Shown: in pieces, positions 1 to 7,926 of the stretch
Numbering within the stretch: position 1 is the first letter of the stretch
How the letters are laid out: each line of letters begins with the position of its first letter
Assembly: GCF_037977055.1 (NCBI RefSeq)
Contig: NZ_CP150274.1
Span: 124,001 to 188,000 of the forward strand
Origin: Paenibacillus sp. FSL K6-1096
GTDB lineage: Bacteria > Bacillota > Bacilli > Paenibacillales > Paenibacillaceae
Direction of reading: 5' to 3'
DNA length: 64,000 bases
Made by a program: the position numbers and the translations under genes
The notes under the pieces: model-generated
What the model saw: only the letters and a program-made list of their open reading frames with translations
Told to the model about the DNA's origin: nothing
Databases searched by the model: none

Positions 1-1
1 T

Positions 2-1930
2 CCAAGCAAGTTCCTGCAGAAGGAGTATCTGGATGGGTTGCAAAAAATGATCGACCGCCGCGATACGGCCGGTATCCGGCTGCCCTTCGGCCCGGCTGTG
101 CCGAAATGGTACGACTCCTCCGAGCAGGGGGCGAATATCCAGTGGAACGGCACAACAAAATGGCTGTCCGAGCATATCCAGGATATCTCCGATTATATCT
201 CGATCATGGATTACCGGGATTCCGCTGAAGGAACGGCCGGCATCATTGCCGGGGCTGCCGGTGAGCTGGCTTATGCCGAGACCATCGGTAAGCCGAATTC
301 AGTAGTCATTGGTGTAGAGACGCTGGATATTGCCAACAGCGGCGACCCGGAGACCATCACCTTCCAGGAGGAAGGCCGCACCCATATGGAAGCCGAGCTG
401 GATAAGGTCCACGCCGATTCCGGGCAGAGCAGCGCCTTCGGCGGCATCGCTGTCCATCACTATGATTCTTACCGGGCACTGCCTTCGTACTGGGGACCGG
501 GAGGCGTCTTCTGGACAGCACCGGAGGATCATGAAGCACCGTCTGCACCTGCGGGTACACCAACCGCTGTTGCCGGCGACTATCAGAGTGTAAGGCTGAA
601 TTACGGAATGGCTGCTGACAACTTAGAGGTAGACCGCTATATTATCTACCGCAGCACAGTCTCCGGCTTCACACCAACCTCTGCGGATATTGCCGGACTT
701 GCCCGGGGCCTGAATTACCAGGACAAGGGGCTGCTCCCGGACACCACCTATTATTACCGCATCGCTGCCCGCGATCTGGCGGGCAATATCGGACCGCTCT
801 CCAGTGAGGTGTCTGCGGTAACCGGCAGCACGGCGCTGAAGCCGATGATTGTGACGGATATGCAGCTCTCCTACACTGGAACTGCTGCAGCCGCTTCGAT
901 GAAGGTGCGTGACTATGCGACAGAGGAAGTGCTTGCAGGCGCTGCAATTGAAGGCCGGTTCACGTATTCCGCAGGCCGCTATGCGGCGGCTGTAACCGGA
1001 GCGGACGGGCGGGCTGCCTTCACCTCGGAGGCGATTCCCGCGGGACGCCAGGCCGGATTCGAGCCGAGAAGAGTCCAGGCCGCCGGATATTATTACGCCA
1101 GCGCCCATGACCTGCCGCATACCACGGCACTGCTGCCGCATGGCGGGCTTAGCGGATTAACCTTGTCGGCAGGTGCGTGGGACAAACCTTTTGCTGCAAG
1201 TGAGAAAGCCTATACCGTAACTGTCAACAGCAATATAACTACGCTACAGGTCACCCCGGTTACCGCCAAAGCGTCGGATGCAGTGCGGATTAATGGTATG
1301 CCTGTGGCTTCGGGGACAGCTGCTTCTATCACAATCGGATCAGAGCCTGCCGAGGTATCGGTCCTGGTCTATCACGGGGATGGGACTGCGGATCTGTATC
1401 TGCTGCATATCAATAGAAGCGCTCCGGCAGATCCGGTAATTCCGGTGACCGTGGATGCTTATGTATATGAGCATCAGCCCTCAACCAATTTCGGGCAGGA
1501 GCCTGTATTGGAGGTTGCCGATCTGCCGAACGCACAGGGTGGAGGGGACCGCCTCGCCTTCATGAAGGCGGAGCTGAATCTTTCCGGGACAGCGGTGCAA
1601 TCTGTAACCCTGAACGTGTATGTCACCGCTGCTCCGGCTGCCCCGGTTACGCTTGCTCTGAAGGGCTACACCGGAGCGCAGTGGACCGAGAGCGGCATCA
1701 CCTGGAATAACCGGCCTGTCAGCGGCGGAACGAATCTGGGAACGGTCCAGGTTACCGGGGCCGGCTGGTACAGCGTGGATGTAACCTCTTATGCTGCTGC
1801 GGCAGCAGCAGCCGGACTGACACCGACCTTCCAGTGGAGCGACCCTAATACTTCAGGAATCATTGTAACGCTGGCCAGTTCAGAGGATTCGGATAACAAG
1901 CCATATCTGCTGGTTAACGACGGGAATTAA
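2..1930 (+). CDS. Secreted-type multidomain protein, 3' end only (TIM-barrel-like end, FnIII, cadherin-like, DNRLRE domains)
   Basis: The frame is open to the left edge, so the true start, and probably a signal peptide, lie outside the window. Counting from the first internal Met at 38, residues 1-155 look like the last strands of an alpha/beta barrel (a VVIGVET strand, a late GGIAVHHYDSY segment). About 166-262 is a fibronectin type III domain (typical TYYYRIAARD core). About 265-365 is another beta-rich segment. About 370-465 matches the cadherin-like beta-sandwich repeat of Gram-positive surface proteins. About 465-630 is a DNRLRE/CBM96-type domain (TVDAYVYEHQPSTNFG opening, ESGITWNNRP centre). 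Such modules usually sit on extracellular polysaccharide-active enzymes. The protein ends without an LPXTG motif or terminal membrane helix, so it is probably released or held non-covalently. No catalytic residue can be assigned. A 48-bp gap separates it from nagB. Confidence 0.75.
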   Translation, partial: PSKFLQKEYLDGLQKMIDRRDTAGIRLPFGPAVPKWYDSSEQGANIQWNGTTKWLSEHIQDISDYISIMDYRDSAEGTAGIIAGAAGELAYAETIGKPNSVVIGVETLDIANSGDPETITFQEEGRTHMEAELDKVHADSGQSSAFGGIAVHHYDSYRALPSYWGPGGVFWTAPEDHEAPSAPAGTPTAVAGDYQSVRLNYGMAADNLEVDRYIIYRSTVSGFTPTSADIAGLARGLNYQDKGLLPDTTYYYRIAARDLAGNIGPLSSEVSAVTGSTALKPMIVTDMQLSYTGTAAAASMKVRDYATEEVLAGAAIEGRFTYSAGRYAAAVTGADGRAAFTSEAIPAGRQAGFEPRRVQAAGYYYASAHDLPHTTALLPHGGLSGLTLSAGAWDKPFAASEKAYTVTVNSNITTLQVTPVTAKASDAVRINGMPVASGTAASITIGSEPAEVSVLVYHGDGTADLYLLHINRSAPADPVIPVTVDAYVYEHQPSTNFGQEPVLEVADLPNAQGGGDRLAFMKAELNLSGTAVQSVTLNVYVTAAPAAPVTLALKGYTGAQWTESGITWNNRPVSGGTNLGTVQVTGAGWYSVDVTSYAAAAAAAGLTPTFQWSDPNTSGIIVTLASSEDSDNKPYLLVNDGN

Positions 1931-1937
1931 GAGAGAG

Positions 1938-1956
1938 GGGGCGGTCATTCCGCCCC
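1938..1956 (+). other. Intercistronic hairpin just before the nagB ribosome-binding site
   Basis: A perfect 7-bp G+C stem (GGGGCGG at 1938-1944, CCGCCCC at 1950-1956) with a 5-base loop lies between the upstream stop and the nagB Shine-Dalgarno. No T-run follows, so it is not a standard intrinsic terminator. It could mark a 3' processing end or modulate nagB translation. Confidence 0.45.
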
Positions 1957-1978
1957 TATAAGGAGGAGAGGGTTCATC

Positions 1979-2752
1979 ATGGAAGAGAGGTTGATACCGG
2001 CGGAGCATCTAGCGGAACGTATGCGCGTTCTGGTCTATAAGAAACGCAGCCAGATGGGAGCTGCGGCAGCAGGAGCAGCCGGGCAGTGCATCAGAGACTT
2101 GCAGGCGCAATCTTCTGCTCCAGTCCGCATCATATTTGCCGCAGCCCCGTCACAGAATGAGCTCTATGAAGGACTGGTCCGGGAGCAGGGGATTGACTGG
2201 TCCCGGGTGCATGCTTTTCATATGGATGAATATATCGGCCTGCCGGCAGACGCGCCTCAGCGGTTCGGGAACTACTTGCAGGAACGGTTGTTCAGCAGAG
2301 TCAATCCCGGACGGATTGAGCTGCTGGGCTTGACTGGCAATATTGAAGAGGAATGCCGGAGATACGCGGCGCTGCTGAATGAAGCCCCCATTGATATCGT
2401 CTGCCTCGGCATCGGGGAGAACGGGCATATTGCGTTCAATGATCCGCCTGTAGCCGATTTCGCTGATCCGCTCGCGGTTAAAGCCGTTGAACTGGACGAA
2501 GCCTGCCGGACGCAGCAGGTGAATGACGGCTGCTTCGCCACATTGGGTGAAGTACCTACCCATGCGCTGACGCTGACCGTACCTGCCCTGATGGCAGGAC
2601 ATCATCTGTTCGCCATCGTGCCCGGCAAGACCAAGCGGGCCGCGCTTCAGGCTGCGCTTCATGGCCCGCTCAGTACCGTGTGCCCGGCGAGCGTACTGCG
2701 GACCCATCCCGCCATTACACTGTTCACGGACCGGGATGCCTTCGGCTCATGA
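1979..2752 (+). CDS. nagB: Glucosamine-6-phosphate deaminase
   Basis: Converts glucosamine-6-phosphate to fructose-6-phosphate and ammonia in the cytoplasm, the last step of amino-sugar catabolism. The 257-aa length fits the family. The sugar-isomerase fold is recognisable: the conserved acid in FHMDEY (D83, equivalent to the E. coli proton-transfer Asp72) and the GIGENGHIAFNDP signature at about 145-156 with H150. E. coli has Asp and Glu where this protein has N148 and D155 around that His. Asn at the first position is, from memory, usual in Gram-positive NagB; Asp at the second is less usual. A strong AGGAGG about 10 bases upstream supports the ATG. The stop overlaps the nagA start as ATGA, so the two are translationally coupled. 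A 6-phosphogluconolactonase-like paralogue is the alternative, but the nagA coupling argues against it. Confidence 0.9.
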   Translation: MEERLIPAEHLAERMRVLVYKKRSQMGAAAAGAAGQCIRDLQAQSSAPVRIIFAAAPSQNELYEGLVREQGIDWSRVHAFHMDEYIGLPADAPQRFGNYLQERLFSRVNPGRIELLGLTGNIEEECRRYAALLNEAPIDIVCLGIGENGHIAFNDPPVADFADPLAVKAVELDEACRTQQVNDGCFATLGEVPTHALTLTVPALMAGHHLFAIVPGKTKRAALQAALHGPLSTVCPASVLRTHPAITLFTDRDAFGS

Positions 2753-3918
2753 ACGGCGTGATCTCGGGAAGACATTACAGAACCGGCCTGCCGCTTGAGG
2801 TCCACGTTAACGGTGGCGTCATTGAAGCGGTTCATACGCTGGCCGAAAGCCCGCATATGGCAGACTGGCCCTGGCTTGCGCCGGGGCTGGTCGATTTGCA
2901 GGTCAACGGCGGATGGGGCCTGGACCTCAATACACTGCCGCTTAAGCCGGAGACCGTGGCCGGGCTCTCGCGCCGCCTGCTGGCCCGGGGAGTCACCTCA
3001 TATTGCCCGACCCTGATTACGAACGGGCCGGACCCGCTCGCCCAGGCGGCGTCCGCGATTGCTGAAGCGGTACGGACTCTGCCGGATATTGCCGGGCAGA
3101 TCGCTGGTATCCACCTGGAGGGGCCTTTTCTGTCGCCGGAGGACGGTCCGCGCGGGGCGCATCCCTTAGAGCATATCTGTCCGCCCGACTGGGAGGCCTT
3201 CTGCCGCTGGCAGGAGGCGGCGGGGGGGCTGATCCGGATCATTACCGTGTCGCCCGAATGGCCGGGCGCGGCAGCCTTCATCTCCCGGTGCAGCGCCTCC
3301 GGCGTCCGGGTCTCCATCGGACATACGGCTGCTTCGCCGGAGCAGATCCGGCAAGCAGTGGCCGCAGGCGCGGTGATGTCCACCCATCTGGGCAACGGCA
3401 CGCATCTTACGCTTCCGCGCCATCCCCACTATCTGTGGGAGCAGCTGGCTGCCGATGAGCTGTACGGCTGCATGATTGCCGACGGCTGCCATCTGCCGGA
3501 TTCACTGCTGAAGGTGATTCTGCGGGTGAAGCAGAGCCGGGCGATTCTCGTCAGCGATGCCGTCTCGCTGAGCGGCATGGCCCCGGGCGCCTACCGGCTC
3601 CACATCGGCGGCGACGTGGTGCTGACGCCGGAAGGGCGGCTGCATCTGGCCGGCCATCCGCAGCTGCTGGCCGGATCGGCCATGATGCTGGCGGACCAGG
3701 TGACTTACCTGGCCCGGGCCGGGCTGGTGCCGCTGGAGGACGCGCTCGATTGCGCTTCGCTTCATCCGGCCCGGCTGCTGGAGCTGCCGCAGGCTGCCGG
3801 ACTTACCGCAGGTGCGCCTGCGGACCTGATCGGCTTCCGCAAGATAAGCGGTGGGGACCTGGAGCTCCAGGCAGTATGGAAAAACGGCCGGCTGGCTGCG
3901 GCCGGTAAGGAGTGGTAG
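2749..3918 (+). CDS. nagA: N-acetylglucosamine-6-phosphate deacetylase
   Basis: Removes the acetyl group from GlcNAc-6-phosphate to feed NagB. The open frame extends upstream to 2680, but the ATG at 2749 inside the ATGA overlap with nagB gives a 389-aa protein of normal family length. Amidohydrolase landmarks are all present: PGLVDLQVNGG near the N-terminus, the metal-ligand Glu in IHLEGPF (E124), His in GHTAAS (H192), His in STHLGNG (H213) and the catalytic Asp in LVSDAVS (D270). With the downstream GH20-GH3 enzyme it forms a logical route from GlcNAc-containing oligosaccharides to fructose-6-phosphate. Neither a PTS transporter nor a NagR-type regulator is in the window. Confidence 0.93.
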   Translation: MNGVISGRHYRTGLPLEVHVNGGVIEAVHTLAESPHMADWPWLAPGLVDLQVNGGWGLDLNTLPLKPETVAGLSRRLLARGVTSYCPTLITNGPDPLAQAASAIAEAVRTLPDIAGQIAGIHLEGPFLSPEDGPRGAHPLEHICPPDWEAFCRWQEAAGGLIRIITVSPEWPGAAAFISRCSASGVRVSIGHTAASPEQIRQAVAAGAVMSTHLGNGTHLTLPRHPHYLWEQLAADELYGCMIADGCHLPDSLLKVILRVKQSRAILVSDAVSLSGMAPGAYRLHIGGDVVLTPEGRLHLAGHPQLLAGSAMMLADQVTYLARAGLVPLEDALDCASLHPARLLELPQAAGLTAGAPADLIGFRKISGGDLELQAVWKNGRLAAAGKEW

Positions 3919-3938
3919 GCAGGGAAGCGCGGAGGCCA

Positions 3939-4346
3939 AATGTAAACGAAAAACCGAACACATTGCGCCAGCGAGCCGGTGTTTGATCCAATGTATGCGA
4001 AAAATCGAACACATTGCGCCTGGGAGCCGGTGCGTGGTCCAATGTATGCGAAAAACCGAACATATTGCGCTAGCGAGTCGGTGTTTGATCCAATGTATGC
4101 GAAAAACCGAACATATTGCACCTGGGAGCCGGTGTGTGGTCCAATGTATGCGAAAAACCGAACACATTGCGCCAGCGAGCCGGTGTGTGATCCAATGTAT
4201 GCTAAAAACCGAACATATTGCGCCCGCGAGCCGGTGTGTGATCCAATGTATGCTAAAAACCGAACATATTGCGCCCGCGAGCCAGTGTGTGAGCCAATGT
4301 ATGCGAAAAACCGAACATATTGCGCCCGCGAGCCAGTGTGTGAGCC
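3939..4346 (+). repeat. Eight head-to-tail copies of a 51-bp repeat
   Basis: Unit starts are 3939, 3990, 4041, 4092, 4143, 4194, 4245 and 4296. Each unit opens AATGTATGCGAAAAACCGAA and continues into an ATTGCGCC...GAGCCGGTG half. Units 1, 3 and 5 carry AGCGAG where units 2 and 4 carry TGGGAG, so the array looks like an older 102-bp dimer. Units 6-8 are nearly identical and look like recent additions. Because 51 is a multiple of three, frames stay open on both strands, but none has a ribosome-binding site. It fills the 495-bp gap between nagA and the hexosaminidase gene; apart from the AGGAGG at about 4401 I see no other signal there. Confidence 0.97.
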
Positions 4347-4413
4347 ATTAATATGTACCTTACTGATCCAATCCATAAAATTTAACCACACGAGGTACTA
4401 GGAGGAGAGAGCG

Positions 4414-7400
4414 ATGCTTAGCTTGATACCCGAGCCGAAGCAGGTGAGGAGTACAGAGAAGGAGCCATGGCGGACAGGCGGGGAAGTCCGTCTGCAGCTG
4501 ACCATGGAGCAGGATGATCCCCGGCTGGCGCTTCATTGCCAGCGGGCTTTTCCCGGCCGGGAGGTTACAACCAGCGTATCGGGGGCAGGCGAGGGATACT
4601 CGCTGCTGATTGAGGAGATTGTGAGTTTCGCTTCAGCTCCCGATTCCGATGAAGCAGACCTGTCCCCGCTGAAGGGCCGGGCGGACGGCTACCTTCTGGA
4701 CGTTACCGCAAGCGGAGCGGTAATCCGCGCCCTGGACGCCCCCGGACTCTATTACGGCTTGCAGACGCTGCTGCAATTGCAGAGACTGCACGGCGGCGAT
4801 ATTCCGGCGGTGTCCATTACGGATTGGCCCGATACGGAGCTTCGGGTGATGAACTTTGATCTGCGCCAGACCTTCTCGAAGCCGGAGCGGCTGATCGAAT
4901 ATCTGGCTGAATTCTCCCGCTTCAAAACAAATGCGGTGCTCATAGAATACGAGGACAAGTTCCCGTTCCGGGCACACCGGGAGTTCGCCCATCCGCAGCA
5001 CGCGCTTAGCCGGGAACAGCTGGAGGCGCTCCAGGCAGCGGCGCATGAGCATTATATTGAGATTATTCCTTTGCAGCAGAGCTTTGGCCATCTGGAGTAT
5101 GTGCTGCGCCATGACGCCTGGAAGCACCTAAGGGAGACCGAGGAATCCACCGGGGAGATCTGCCCGTCCCACCCGCAGACGTATGAACTGATCACCGGAC
5201 TGCTTGCGGAGATGATAGATGCCCATCCTGAATCACGTTACATTCATCTGGGCTGTGACGAGGTGTACAGCCTGTGTGAATGTGAAGCGTGCCGGGAGGC
5301 ATTCGGCGGCGTGCGGGAGCGGGCCTTCATCTCCTTCCTGAACCGCCTGATCGAATTCACAGCCAGCCGGGGGCGGCAGCCGATCTTCTGGCATGACATG
5401 CTGGACAAATGCCCGCCCGAAGAGCTGGCGAAGCTTGATCCGCGCAGTGCGGCGATGATCTGGATCTATAACGGGCGGAACATACAAGAAGAAGTTACTT
5501 CCTTGACCAATAAATTCAGGGCGCTCGGCATTGAGGTGATGGGCGCACCGGCGGTCCGCAGCTTCGACTGGGCGGAGCATCAGAACTACCCGGTCATTGA
5601 CAACCGGACCGGCAATCTGCTGCAGTGGGCAGAGACCGCCGAGAAGCTGGACATCCGCTGTATGGTGGCAACGAACTGGACCGGGCCGTTCAGCCTGGGC
5701 GTTCCTTATGGTGTGTTCGAGACCACCTGGTATCCGATGCTGCTTCATGCCGATCTCGCCTGGAACCGGCGGGCGGATGCCAATACGTTCATCGACCGCT
5801 TCCTGGAGCTGTTCCATGGTATATCACCCGAGACCGGCCATTCTAAGCTTGGCAATTACAAACTAGAGGATTACTACGATATCATCTGGAAGCTGCGGGA
5901 GGAGGTACAGCGGAATCACGGCTACGCCGAGCTAATCGCAATTATGCATGATTTCGAGGTGGCCACCGACCGCTCCAGAGCGATCCACAAATACGCCTAC
6001 CGCTGGGAGCTGTACCCTGGCGACAGCGCGGAATGGCGCTCTCTGTTGAACAATTACACCCGTAACCATAACGGACGCGAAGCGGTCCGGCCCCGGATGC
6101 TGGAGGCGCTTCGGCAATACCAGCCCCGGGATATGGCTGAGCATTTTGTGAAATCGCGCTTCTATCTGCATGATTACCTGGAGCGGACGCTCTACCGGGA
6201 GATCGGGCTGGCGGCATCCCCGCATGATCCGGCTGCCATGAGCCTGGAGGACAAAATAGCGCTTATGTGCGTAGTCGGCACCCCTTCTATAGCGGCAGAG
6301 CCGGAGTTCCGTGAACGGATGTCCGGGAACCGGTTCGGCGGGATCGGCCTGTTCCCTCATAATGTGAAGGATGAACAGCAGACGCTGAAGCTGATGGCGG
6401 AGGTGCAGGCCATTACCGGCAATTCCGGCATTCCGCAGCCTTATTATGTATCGATCGACGAGGAGGGCGGCACCCTCTCCAAGTTCAAGACCTTCTATCC
6501 CTACATCCCCGGCAACCGGGCAGCAGGGCTGAGCAGGGCCCCCGAAACGGCTTATCTCCAGGGTAAAATCATCGGCAGCCAGCTCCACGCGTTGGGCATT
6601 CCGATGAACTGGGCGCCCGTGCTGGATGTGAATACGAACATTGACAATCCGGTTGTTGGGGTGCGCTCCTTCGGCGAGGACCCTGAAGTGGTGGCTGCCT
6701 TCGGCAAGGCTTATATTCAGGGGATGCATGAGGCAGGGGTAGCGGTAACGGCCAAGCATTTCCCCGGCCATGGACAGGTCAGCGGCGATTCCCACGTTGT
6801 TCTGCCAGAGTGCGAACTCTCAATAGAGGAATTAATGGACGGACCGCTGCTTCCATTCATCGCTGCCATCGAAGCCGGGGCCGATTCGATTATGATGGGC
6901 CATCTGCTGTTCCCTAACATTCCCGAGTCGGATGGCCTGCCTGCTTCGCTTAGTCCGTTCTTCGCCGGAGAGCTGCTGCGGGGGCGTCTTGGCTTCGAGG
7001 GCATCATCTGCACCGATGACATCGAGATGGGCGCGATTAAGAAAAATTTCAATCCCGATGAAATAGGAGTACTGGCCGTGCTGGCCGGCAACGACATGAT
7101 TCTGATGTGTCATACGCCGGAGTTCCAGGAGCGGGTCATCGCAGGCATCCACAAGGCTGTATTGGATGGTGTCATCGCTGAATCCAGAATTGATGAATCG
7201 GTCAACCGCATCCTCCGCCTCTATGCGAAATTCCGGCAATACCGGGCGGCGGCCCATCCCATTCCGCGTGAGGGATGGAATGAGGCGGCCCTACAATATG
7301 CGCGCCGCACGGTCAAGGTCAGCCGCGACCCGCAGCAATTGCTGCCGTTGTCTGCTGAACGCTCATATCTGCTGATCTTGCCGCGCCAGGAGCAGCTGAC

Positions 7401-7764
7401 GATCGCCGACAATTCCGGGGGTAATGAGATCGGCCTGACCGCGCTGCTGGAAGCCCGGGGCTTGTCCGTGCAGACAGAGTATTGCAGCATGAAGCCGGAC
7501 GCCGCCGAAATTGCGAACCTGTGTGCCAAGGCCGTCGGCCGCACCGTCATTCAGGGGACACTGAATGCCCATCTGTTCCAGGGCCAGCTCGAACTTGCCG
7601 CGCAGCTTGCGGCGGCCGGTCCGCTCCTGAACCTGGTGCTGCGTAACCCGTATGACGATGCGTACCTGCCGCAGAACGCCGGAAGTATTCTCTTATGCTC
7701 CACCTCGGATTATTCGCTTCAGGCGCTGGCGGAAGTGCTGGTTAAGGGCGCATACAAAAAATAA
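4414..7764 (+). CDS. Cytoplasmic GH20-GH3 fusion beta-N-acetylhexosaminidase
   Basis: A 1116-aa protein with two glycosidase units. Residues 1 to about 135 resemble the GH20b accessory domain. About 140-480 is a GH20 barrel with the catalytic Asp-Glu pair D282-E283 in HLGCDEV (the usual first-position Gly before Asp is Cys here). About 610-960 is a NagZ-like GH3 domain: SIDEEGG, KHFPGHG at 781-787, the D792-S-H794 acid/base dyad, and TDDIEMG with D868 as predicted nucleophile. About 960-1116 resembles the GH3 C-terminal alpha/beta domain. There is no signal peptide, so it should act inside the cell on imported GlcNAc oligosaccharides or muropeptides, feeding nagA-nagB upstream. AGGAGGAGAG precedes the ATG. 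The two units use different mechanisms (substrate-assisted versus Asp nucleophile). Confidence 0.88.
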   Translation: MLSLIPEPKQVRSTEKEPWRTGGEVRLQLTMEQDDPRLALHCQRAFPGREVTTSVSGAGEGYSLLIEEIVSFASAPDSDEADLSPLKGRADGYLLDVTASGAVIRALDAPGLYYGLQTLLQLQRLHGGDIPAVSITDWPDTELRVMNFDLRQTFSKPERLIEYLAEFSRFKTNAVLIEYEDKFPFRAHREFAHPQHALSREQLEALQAAAHEHYIEIIPLQQSFGHLEYVLRHDAWKHLRETEESTGEICPSHPQTYELITGLLAEMIDAHPESRYIHLGCDEVYSLCECEACREAFGGVRERAFISFLNRLIEFTASRGRQPIFWHDMLDKCPPEELAKLDPRSAAMIWIYNGRNIQEEVTSLTNKFRALGIEVMGAPAVRSFDWAEHQNYPVIDNRTGNLLQWAETAEKLDIRCMVATNWTGPFSLGVPYGVFETTWYPMLLHADLAWNRRADANTFIDRFLELFHGISPETGHSKLGNYKLEDYYDIIWKLREEVQRNHGYAELIAIMHDFEVATDRSRAIHKYAYRWELYPGDSAEWRSLLNNYTRNHNGREAVRPRMLEALRQYQPRDMAEHFVKSRFYLHDYLERTLYREIGLAASPHDPAAMSLEDKIALMCVVGTPSIAAEPEFRERMSGNRFGGIGLFPHNVKDEQQTLKLMAEVQAITGNSGIPQPYYVSIDEEGGTLSKFKTFYPYIPGNRAAGLSRAPETAYLQGKIIGSQLHALGIPMNWAPVLDVNTNIDNPVVGVRSFGEDPEVVAAFGKAYIQGMHEAGVAVTAKHFPGHGQVSGDSHVVLPECELSIEELMDGPLLPFIAAIEAGADSIMMGHLLFPNIPESDGLPASLSPFFAGELLRGRLGFEGIICTDDIEMGAIKKNFNPDEIGVLAVLAGNDMILMCHTPEFQERVIAGIHKAVLDGVIAESRIDESVNRILRLYAKFRQYRAAAHPIPREGWNEAALQYARRTVKVSRDPQQLLPLSAERSYLLILPRQEQLTIADNSGGNEIGLTALLEARGLSVQTEYCSMKPDAAEIANLCAKAVGRTVIQGTLNAHLFQGQLELAAQLAAAGPLLNLVLRNPYDDAYLPQNAGSILLCSTSDYSLQALAEVLVKGAYKK

Positions 7765-7795
7765 GTCCGGATTTTGTCCTATATTAATTATCAAG

Positions 7796-7832
7796 AGCAG
7801 ACTCTCATTTCATAAATGAGGTCTGCTTTTAT
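7796..7832 (+). terminator. Intrinsic terminator after the GH20-GH3 gene
   Basis: A long imperfect stem, AGCAGAC-T-CTCATTT pairing with AAATGAG-G-TCTGCT around a short loop, followed by TTTTATTT. It lies 32 bp after the stop codon. Confidence 0.8.
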
Positions 7833-7926
7833 TTGTGCCGGGGGAGTTAGACATAGTAATATTTTAGAATAGGAAACCCAATTCCTGGAGGAATACAGTA
7901 CAAGACAGAGGAGGAGGAGACAGGGG

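Noticed and set aside
3939..4346. Possible CRISPR array
   Set aside because: Units are contiguous with no unique spacers, and no cas gene is near.
3979..4401. 140-residue frame of 17-residue repeats across the tandem array (and similar frames on both strands)
   Set aside because: Frames stay open only because the unit is 51 bp and lacks stops; no ribosome-binding site, and several frames on both strands are equally open.
5932..6795. 287-residue minus-strand open frame
   Set aside because: Lies entirely opposite the GH20-GH3 gene, which has clear motifs throughout; typical shadow frame in G+C-rich coding sequence.
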